In this document: positions 57,195 to 64,000 of the stretch, one piece after another
Layout of the letters: every line of letters begins with the position of its first letter
Numbering within the stretch: position 1 is the first letter of the stretch
NCBI RefSeq assembly: GCF_008831285.2
Contig: NC_037468.1
Coordinates: 477,001-541,000, forward strand
Origin: Nymphaea colorata
Lineage: Eukaryota > Streptophyta > Magnoliopsida > Nymphaeales > Nymphaeaceae
DNA: 64,000 nucleotides
Direction: 5' to 3'
The notes under the pieces: generated by a model
Database searches by the model: none
Told to the model about the DNA's origin: nothing
The model's input: only the letters and a program-made list of their open reading frames with translations
Position numbers and translations under genes: made by a program

Positions 57195-58153
57195 TCTTTG
57201 TGTTTCAAACCTCTTTCTTCAAAAACCTGATGCATGCACCGATCCGTAAACCGCTGCTCCCTTTGATTCCGTTCCGACTTTCCCCTGTGATTTGCATCGA
57301 TAGAAAGAGTTCAGTGCCACATGACACGATAGTACTGATACGCATACATCGCGTGGAACCTAGCAGCTCCCTCGAGAGAAGAGATCTTGCGCGCTCCTGC
57401 ACAGATTTTCGATCCACATGAAGGACCCGGCCGATGTAGAATTCGGGCAGGCACGAGTGATCCTCGAGTCTGTGGTTACCTCCGAACGAAGGGGCTTGAG
57501 TTCCAGAAGTCTCATGTTCTAACCGTGGGAGAACTCGGCTTGGGGACGCGAAAACCTATCAAATTCATATAAGCCGATTGGATTGACCAACACGTAGCAT
57601 GTGCTGGAAGGATGGATAGCGTCTGAATACTACGAGTGGAAATTCCTAATCGATATTCCCGTAGGCCGGCGGGCTGATGTACCAGATATTCATATTAGTC
57701 TGTTTGCTTGCCTTCAGCGGTTCTTGCTGTCTTTGAATCACACTTTCTAGTGTCGGCAGCGCTCTGACAGATTCGCTCTACTCTATTATTGCCTCCTATT
57801 CCAGAGGTTCAAGATTCATGAAAAGCCAGGTTTGAAATGATTCATGTTACGGAACCAAGTGGGTCAAGGGCCTCCAACGCCTCTCAATATCACTTTCAGT
57901 CTCTATTTGGCAAAGGGCACTTAGAAGTCGGCAAGAAAGTGAGTAGCCATGGATATCGCTAGAAGACTTGAGAGAATTGAGCAAGAAATACGTCAGGTGG
58001 AAGACGAGAAGCTCCAACGGGAGCAAATGCTGGGTGCGTTCTGGGAACATCTGCCTGCTCTCGATCCCATTATCATAAGGGATCATATGACATTTCTCCA
58101 GAACAATTCACTCTCGAAAACAGGAAGAGGGCGCTGCTCGAAGAAAAGCAAGC
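57195..58153. other. Spacer between the 63-bp direct repeats
   Basis: Contains the coiled-coil-like frame at 57949-58203, listed separately. Otherwise short frames (57140-57421, 57387-57572) have no recognised content. Confidence 0.4.
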
Positions 58154-58203
58154 GCTCATTGACCCTCAGAGACCGGGAGATTTTGCATTCTCCCGGTCTC
58201 TGA
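57949..58203 (+). CDS. Charged, coiled-coil-like open reading frame (84 codons), function unknown
   Basis: The product begins MDIARRLERIEQEIRQVEDE and continues with Glu/Lys/Arg-rich heptad-like spacing, then ALDPIIIRDHMTF. Past about 58085 another frame looks more protein-like (SPEQFTLENRKRALLEEKQA), so an original longer frame may have suffered a frameshift near there. The 3' end runs through the perfect hairpin at 58154-58215, which would be unusual in a real gene. I recognise no family. Confidence 0.25.
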   Translation: MDIARRLERIEQEIRQVEDEKLQREQMLGAFWEHLPALDPIIIRDHMTFLQNNSLSKTGRGRCSKKSKRSLTLRDREILHSPGL

Positions 58204-58215
58204 GGGTCAATGAGC
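58154..58215. repeat. Perfect 27-bp stem hairpin with 8-base loop
   Basis: Bases 58154-58180 (GCTCATTGACCCTCAGAGAC and seven more) are the exact reverse complement of 58189-58215, and TTTTGCAT is the loop. Transcribed on either strand it would form a very stable stem. It could act as a transcript 3' end or processing signal, but no confirmed gene precedes it. Confidence 0.95.
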
Positions 58216-58388
58216 AATCTGGATAAATGTCATATGAACCCCTGTCATTTGCTTCAAAAGTGAGGTCTTCTTATGGATGGTAGTGTTTTTTGTTTCTGCT
58301 GGCGATGCTCTCTGAGGATTGGCAGTCCCCCTCCTTCAGGTCTCCAAGCCTAGTGAATCTCGGCACGATTGGGTAGCCTATTATGTCC

Positions 58389-58451
58389 TTTTCTCTTTGA
58401 TTTCATGGTGTAATTTGTCTGATTGGTGTCTGTGTTCCTTTGTTAGTGTCA
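58389..58451 (+). repeat. 63-bp direct repeat, copy 2
   Basis: Second copy of 57132-57194. The two copies bracket about 1.2 kb that includes the hairpin at 58154-58215, and recombination between them would loop that segment out. Confidence 0.9.
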
Positions 58452-59704
58452 GTTGACTGAACGTGTTTGCCAATACTGTGCCGTGCCGAGGCTTGGAGGC
58501 CGTGCGGTACCCTATATGATATGAGTTCAGGGAACTTGTGTTTTTTTGGAGTGACAGGTTCAGAGCACCGATAGCAGGGTAGCGACGACTGAGGACCTTG
58601 TGAGGAGCGGCAATACGACCCCCAGAGCATAGTCGGTACTGTTACTGAGGTACATTGACTTTCATTTGGGATATGTGCGTCTTTCATTTGGCTATGTACT
58701 ATTTGCACTCAGTTGTACCTTGTTCCTTTGATAGCTTCAGTATGCATGTTCCTGGCCTACGCTTCCGCAAGGTCAGTGTATTTGAAAATGTGAACATTTT
58801 CCTGACTGATGATGATACTGTGCTCATTTATGCAGGTCACCAAGCCACTACTTTTGACTGTAGTTACGGCCCCCGACTCGGTCAGACGCCGGTGACGATA
58901 TATGCTTGAGACACAAAACCAATTTGATCGCAAGATCAAAACCTGAAGGACAGATAGAGGGCTTACATGAGAAAGAATTTCTCTGACCCTAACTTTGGCA
59001 AGGTGCGAAGCGCTCTTAGCGCGCAAAGCAAGCAGCGATGGCTCTTTCAATACTAGCTACCAGTGAACACTCTTCTTGTTCACTTTTCATTCAGGCATAG
59101 TTGGAATCATGTAAGTTACCTCTCCTTTCTCCAGCTGATTAGAAAGTAGAAAGCGCATCACAAGTCAAAAAAGCGTAAACGCACAATCAATGGCCTTCGT
59201 TCACTCTGAAAGAAGCTTTGAAACCATCCATAGTGACTCAGCCCGCGAATCGAATGGTGACCGACTCTGTATGCTGCGATCCCTCTTGAAAGCTTGCTTC
59301 TGTTAGAGCTATTGTGTCACTGTCCTTCCCTACTTTCTCTGTTGATACCGAACACGGTAACTAACCTCTTGACTAACGGCTTTGTTGTTGACAGAGTGGC
59401 TCCGAGTGACAACTAGACTTGTAAACTAGTCAAGGAAATCAGTTATCAGTTATTCAACTATAGGGGCCCTCAGTCGAATCGGTGGAATGCCCTGCTTCCG
59501 GCTCAGTCTAAATTTGCCTACCGTTCGTTCAACCGTGACCTCTATTCCGATCTATCTTTGATCCTTTGCTTGATCGTCTGTCCTTCTCTGCTCTCAGCCT
59601 GTCTTTGGCTTGCTAGCTAGAAGGCGAAGAGCGCACAGCGCAATCAGGACGGTGAAAGACTAAAGACGGGAGAGCACGCACTGACATCCTCGGGAAAGCA
59701 CTTT
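58452..59704. other. Spacer, no recognised gene
   Basis: A plus-strand frame at 58655-58909 and a minus-strand frame at 58757-59050 overlap. Neither matches a family that I know. No RNA gene is seen. Confidence 0.45.
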
Positions 59705-59758
59705 AGGAGAGCAATCATAGACCATAGGAGCCGGGGTTGAACTATAACAAGCCAAAAG
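59705..59758 (+). repeat. 54-bp inverted repeat, left copy
   Basis: Begins AGGAGAGCAATCATAGACCA and is the reverse complement of 60988-61041. The pair encloses 1.2 kb. Short frames inside (59878-60033, 51 codons, and 60369-60614, 81 codons, both plus strand) are Lys/Pro-rich and unassigned. Confidence 0.9.
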
Positions 59759-60987
59759 CTATCCCTGACACTGATGCGGTGAGATACCAACCATCCGATA
59801 TCGCCCAAAAAGCTCAGATTTCTGAGCTAGGCCACTAGCACCGTACCATAAAGAACGCTAACCGCCACCGGCCTCTGATGCCATCCGATAAGGACGGCAA
59901 AGAATTCTACCACTACCAAGAAGCCCGATTCGAATCAAATGATTATGCTCGAAAAAGGCCAATCGAAAAAAGCACGACTGCTACTGCTAGTCAGATAGCG
60001 ATCCAGGCAAGCGAGAAGGAAGCCAAAGCCTAAGCACCTAAACGCACTGGCATAACACTCAAAAAAAGGAGGGCACCAGTGCGCAGAGCACAGAGGGAGG
60101 AGAAGCAGTGCATTCTACAGTTACGGTACCAGTTCCGTCGTAGCGATTCAAAGTTCGGTAGCGAACCTAGTCGGGGTAGCAGTCCTTGCTCCACAGAAGC
60201 TGTCAACAGTGTGAGGGTCAGTCGTAGGGACGGAGTCAACCTATGAGGGTGATTAAGGTTATGTTCTTCATTCATAATACCATAACTATTAGCTCAAAGA
60301 AGACCCAGGCAACGCCAATCTCGATTGAAAAGCAACTACATCATTTCCCTACTACCGGCTAGAGAGCATTGAATCCTACCCTCGGCCCGCCAAAAGAAAG
60401 ATGCAGAAAGAACGTCTCTGCCTCAGCGCCAAAAAAAGCTGATTATCGCCAGATCCCCGTCTGGGACCCTCTGAAAAAAAGGGCAAAGAGAGCACCTTCA
60501 ACACAGAATCCCTCGGGTTTTGAAACTCCTCTGGAAAGCCATCACATCACTCAGGCACATTTCCTGAAGCCTACTCCTATCCTCAGCCCTTATTCAACCA
60601 CTCAATCGCTTTGAGCCTTGAGCTCACTCATTGACCTTGCTTGGGGATCTGAGACTTCTCTTTATACGTTATACGCTACCACCTTCCTTCCCACTTGAAA
60701 TTGATTCAACAAAAGTTCCCAGCTGCCCATTCGTTCACAGTCGATTCAACTTAAGCCGTTATTGGTCACATGTCTTTGGAGCATGAAACCATGAGATTCT
60801 TTCTTTTGTTCACATCAGATCTTTCCTGGTAACTCAGGCTATGAAAAGCATATCTTTCCTTCAATGAACTTTTTTTGCCCTCCTAGCTTTGTGGGCTTCA
60901 CTCAACCTTGGCTTGATAGGCTCAGCACGGTACTACGGTTCTTCAGGCCCGACTCGGCATGGTTCACCACCTTCCTCTGCTCTTTCT
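59759..60987. other. Spacer between the 54-bp inverted repeats
   Basis: No recognised gene. The frame 59878-60033 (plus) encodes a small hydrophilic peptide starting MPSDKDGKEFYHYQE, and 60369-60614 encodes one containing KKADYRQIPVWDPLKKRAK. Both may be fragments of older coding sequence, but no family is apparent. Confidence 0.35.
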
Positions 60988-61041
60988 CTTTTGGCTTGTT
61001 ATAGTTCAACCCCGGCTCCTATGGTCTATGATTGCTCTCCT
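60988..61041 (-). repeat. 54-bp inverted repeat, right copy
   Basis: Partner of 59705-59758. The flanks outside the two copies do not match each other. Confidence 0.9.
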
Positions 61042-61256
61042 TAAGACCCGGCCGGTAGGTTCGTTCGAGAGGCCCGGCACGGTGGAGCTTGGGGCGCTTC
61101 TGCAAGAAAGAGCGTCTGTCTATAAAGACAGCGATGTCTTGGTACCCTTTCTCTCTCTCATGCCCTTCTGGGCGGTACAAACCAATTCGGAATGAGCGCA
61201 CCGGCCGAGGGCCGAATAAGAAAATGACAGCAGAGGCTGGCTTCCAGACGTAGGCA

Positions 61257-61502
61257 TCACCAGCGGCCTTTATCCAGTTTCTCGATCTCCTTGATGATAT
61301 CTCGCCAGATGCTACTATTGGGTTTTTCTCCCGCACTCACGATGTCTTTCAAAGCTTTCAGCCTTGCGGTCGGCTCTTTGTCCCATATATCGCTTAGATA
61401 GATATCAACCCCTCTCCTGACGTCCTCCGGATCACGGATTTGAATCCCCCGATTCTCAAGGACTTCGCGGGCCTTGTTGACGATCAGTTCCACCTGCTCC
61501 AC
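61257..61502 (-). CDS. Charged soluble open reading frame (81 codons), function unknown
   Basis: The product, beginning MEQVELIVNKAREVLENRG and ending IKEIEKLDKGRW, is balanced in composition, predicted helical and free of low-complexity sequence. It looks more like real coding sequence than most frames in this window. The frame may extend further upstream through a non-ATG start (VLRTVEQVE). It lies just downstream of the ycf4 relic on the same strand, but no plastid gene of this sequence comes to mind. It could be a fragment of a nuclear, plasmid or bacterial-type gene. Confidence 0.35.
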   Translation of the reverse strand: MEQVELIVNKAREVLENRGIQIRDPEDVRRGVDIYLSDIWDKEPTARLKALKDIVSAGEKPNSSIWRDIIKEIEKLDKGRW

Positions 61503-61589
61503 GGTACGCAGGACATGAGATTTCCATCGGGACGTGGGAAAGAGGATCTAACATGTTTTGATCAAAAGAGCGAAACATCCGTTATATTA

Positions 61590-62035
61590 AAAGGGGATGA
61601 TTGGGTTCCCTCCCTCTCCCTCGTTAGAGGAGCATTCATTCCTCTCTTTCTTTGGTTCATTTCGAATTCCATTGGTATGCGCAAAAAAGAGGCCGATTCG
61701 GCAGCTTTTTGTTCCATTTCTCGTGGCATCGGTACGTTACAGGACCCCGGCCTCCGATTTCCATATAAAGGACACGACGAGGAAAAAGACCCAGAACTTC
61801 CATTCTGATCGACCTCTTATACGAAATCGAAAGAAGATGCGACGATTTCTTCCAGGAAATCCCAGACTATTCACACTATTCCTTCTTTTCTATCGAATTT
61901 GTCATAACCACTACCTACACTCCACGAAATTGTGCACCACAGGAGCTAATGAATAGACCCGCGATACCATAGAAAGACATCACGATCCCTTGTGGAAACC
62001 CTATAGCAAAAATGATTTGCTGAACTGGAAGTTTC
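61590..62035 (-). pseudogene. ycf4: Plastid photosystem I assembly gene ycf4, truncated and broken
   Basis: Read on the minus strand from 62035, the DNA encodes [27 protein letters not shown], then VVVMTNSIEKK, then RRVLYMEIGGRGPV, and in another frame MEQKAAESASFLRIPMEF. These match, in order, the middle and C-terminal parts of plastid Ycf4, a thylakoid protein for photosystem I assembly. The N-terminal half is missing and stops and frame changes are present, so it is a plastid-to-mitochondrion transfer that decayed. No neighbouring plastid gene (cemA or psaI) is recognised, so the insert is small. The longer plus-strand frames over it are shadows. Confidence 0.88.
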
Positions 62036-62180
62036 AACCTCCTAGTCAACCTAAAAATACAGGCCCAAACGTCACGTTCTTAGATTAGCAAAGCCCAAAA
62101 AGCACTCGCAACTTTGAATGCTGAAAGAAGGGAAAAGGTACATAGTGAATCTCATTTTGTCTGAATCAGCCCTACGCTTT

Positions 62181-62790
62181 GCGAGTGCTTTCTGAAAGAA
62201 GGGATCAAGGTTTGACGGATTGATGGAAAGGAAATGATGGAAAGGTCAGGACTAATGAGAATGATTGAGGAATGATTATGGAAGGACAGGACCCTTTTGA
62301 AAGGTCAGGACTCTGAAAGGTCAGGACTAATGAGAATGATTGAGGAAAAGTCAGAACTCACCTTATCAAAAAGGTCAAGACTGTCTTTCAAAGTCAGGAC
62401 TAACCTGACCAAAAAGATCAAGACTGTCTTGAAAGATCAGAACTTCTTCTTCTTAAAAGGACAGGACCCTTTTGAAAGGTCAGGACTCATGACAATTGTA
62501 TGCCATTAGTACTCACTTGACAAACAAATGCCATTAGTACTCACTTGACAACAAAATGCCATTAGTACTCACTTGACAACAAAATGCCATTAGTACTCAC
62601 TTGACAAACAAATGCCATTTTCCATCAACAATGAGTACTCACTATACCAAAAAGATGCCATTTTCCATACCAAGAAAGATGCCATTAGTGCTGACCATAC
62701 AACCAATTGTATGCCATTAGTGTTTCATTGAAGAGAAAGACAATTGCAATGACCATCAAACCTTGATCCCTTCTTTCAGAAAGCACTCGC
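62181..62790. mobile_element. 610-bp array element with perfect 35-bp terminal inverted repeats
   Basis: Bases 62181-62215 (GCGAGTGCTTTCTGAAAGAA, then GGGATCAAGGTTTGA) are the exact reverse complement of 62756-62790. Between them lie array modules in orientation A (AAAAGGTCAAGACTGTC, GCCATTAGTACTCAC). Each terminus starts with the second half of the edge motif. The inner part closely matches the 10465-10690 segment of array 1a and, in reverse, 52570-52785. No transposase is encoded and no clear target-site duplication is seen, so any movement would have to be non-autonomous. Confidence 0.88.
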
Positions 62791-62887
62791 TTTTCAGTGC
62801 TCATGACGTTGGGTAAGCCCTCACCCAGAGTCTGAGCGTGACGATGTCGATTAAACAGTGAACTCCCACGTAACCTGTAGGCAAGGA

Positions 62888-63655
62888 TCAAGTCCGGACC
62901 CCTATGAGATCGTCAGCTTTAAACATCCGACCGTACTTATGGAATTTGTTGAGTTTTTCTTTCCGGCCGGGTCTAAAGACGACCGCTGGAGGGTCCAACA
63001 ATTCGACAACGCCAACGTCGTAACTACTCGACGCTCTGCATACCACGAGACGTACTGAACGCAGGCCTTGACCCGGAAGGACAAGCGCTCGAAAATCTCG
63101 ATGCTGTCTTCGTCTAAGCATTCATCAAGCCCCCGATCGTACTTACTCAACAGCTTTCAAATCTAGCTCACAGGTTTCCAACAACATCCACCGTACCATC
63201 CCTAATTGATAAGGCGTAACGAGGAACCCTAAGGGAACCCCAGCCCCAAATCTCAAAGGGCCGTGGTAGTATGCCCTCAGGACTATAGGCCACCAAGATG
63301 TGGCGGTACCAATGCCGATGAAACTGAGAATTCAAAGTCGAGGCGGACGCACAATAACGGCGATAACCCGCACCTCTCACACGTCATTCAGTCTGTCCCT
63401 CAACTTTGTTGTACCAGCATCCATGACAGAGCGTGAGTAGCAGATTATATATTAATATGTTTGACTGACGGAATTTATTTGCAAATTCCAAGGTTCCGAG
63501 ACCAGCGATTTCGGCATCGAAAGGCTCTGACCCCCACGCGAGACACTTTCTATAGCATAGAGCTACCTTCTGATCCCCGATGACGATATCGTCACCGACA
63601 TAATCGACGAGGACAGCAACACACCAAAAAATCAAGTGGTTGCATAAGGAGCACA
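62888..63655 (-). pseudogene. Mitovirus RdRp relic, second copy (catalytic box to C-terminus)
   Basis: On the minus strand the RdRp similarity begins at about 63655 (CSLCNHLIFWCVAV, motif-B region). GDD follows in VGDDIVIGDQKVA at about 63596-63588, then EFANKF near 63480. The frame 63168-63380 carries RGAGYRRY and ILPRPFEIW, and 62888-63121 carries LLDPPAVV and FHKYGRMFKADD, typical of the C-terminal region. A stop near 63384 and a frameshift between the last two frames break the gene. This copy covers the C-terminal half that the first relic (8938-9789) lacks, and the two overlap only around the catalytic box. Confidence 0.85.
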
Positions 63656-64000
63656 AAGGCCAAGACGTCACCGTTGGATGCAGTGGCTCCGGCGGTTGAT
63701 GTATGAGGTCGCTGTGAATCTGGCACAGGTGGCACTGATTAGCGAACTCGATGGAATCTCGAACCATAGTGGGCCAATAATAGCCCAAGTTTTTGATGCG
63801 GATCTTCATTTTATGACCTGACTGGTGAGCACCTTTTTTTCAACTCCAGATTGGGATCAGACGGACTCTTCAAGCCTAGAAGCATGCACTTCCTTCATGA
63901 GTGTCTTTTCCTCTTTAGGAGAAAGGCACCGAAAATACACAGCTTTGAGGGGCCACCCGGTCCCATCAATGAGTTTGTCAATGTTTTGTCTTCGCAGCAA
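63656..64000 (-). mobile_element. Ty3/gypsy retrotransposon fragment: integrase zinc-binding domain
   Basis: Minus-strand translation from the window end gives a phrase of the type CLSPKEEKTLMKEVHA, then a break with a stop near 63870. The frame 63384-63809 then opens with LGYYWPTMVRDSIEFANQCH and CQIHSDLIHQPPEPLHPTVTSWP, the H2C2 zinc-binding part of a plant Ty3/gypsy integrase (CHLC visible). The catalytic core that should follow is absent; the frame passes into mitovirus RdRp sequence instead. The element runs off the right end of the window. Confidence 0.85.

Noticed and set aside
61440-61956. Two plus-strand frames of about 120 codons.
   Set aside because: They lie antisense over the ycf4 relic and the frame at 61257-61502 and have no family resemblance.

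Overview
The window is plant mitochondrial DNA from a seed plant with very heavy C-to-U RNA editing. It carries nad3-rps12, nad5 exons 1 and 2, ccmB, rps13 and a mitochondrial-type tRNA-Trp(CCA). The genes are scattered among long spacers, nad5 is split by group II introns, and many genomic codons read Ser/Pro/Arg/Thr where the family protein has Leu/Phe/Cys/Trp/Met. That editing density suits a gymnosperm or an early-diverging angiosperm; the species cannot be named from sequence alone.

Layout. 1-1135: decayed Ty3/gypsy RT-RNase H. 1136-8937: spacer with inverted repeats and no recognised gene. 8938-9789: mitovirus RdRp relic, minus strand. 10243-21260: a large palindromic pair of short-repeat arrays. 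21627-21699: tRNA-Trp. 24076-24868: nad3-rps12. 25771-30923: second array. 31537-33797: nad5 exons 1-2 with a complete cis intron, then the 5' half of a trans-spliced intron. 34500-37950: spacer. 37989-39735: third array. 39736-45960: spacer. About 46130-48900: decayed nuclear LINE, minus strand. 49119-49739: ccmB, minus strand. 50028-55070: fourth array, again two opposed arms. 55406-55759: rps13, minus strand. 55760-61256: spacer with several inverted repeats. 61590-62035: plastid ycf4 relic. 62181-62790: small array carrying 35-bp terminal inverted repeats. 62888-64000: mitovirus RdRp remnant joined to a Ty3/gypsy integrase remnant, minus strand.

The dominant and least explained feature is one family of short modular repeats filling about 22 kb, roughly a third of the window. 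Its core modules are palindromic (for example TCAAGACTGTCTTGA), its copies lie in both orientations, it forms two multi-kilobase imperfect palindromes, and its copies share duplicated edge sequences. A second small motif, GCTTTGCGAGTGCTTT, marks most array edges and also occurs alone in hairpins. I do not recognise this family. It looks like a mitochondrial expansion system that spreads by copying and recombination; the 610-bp copy with perfect terminal inverted repeats may be its simplest unit.

The functional genes serve respiratory complex I (nad3, nad5), mitochondrial translation (rps12, rps13, tRNA-Trp) and cytochrome c maturation (ccmB). Everything else recognisable was acquired and has decayed: nuclear retroelements, RNA-virus cDNA and plastid DNA.
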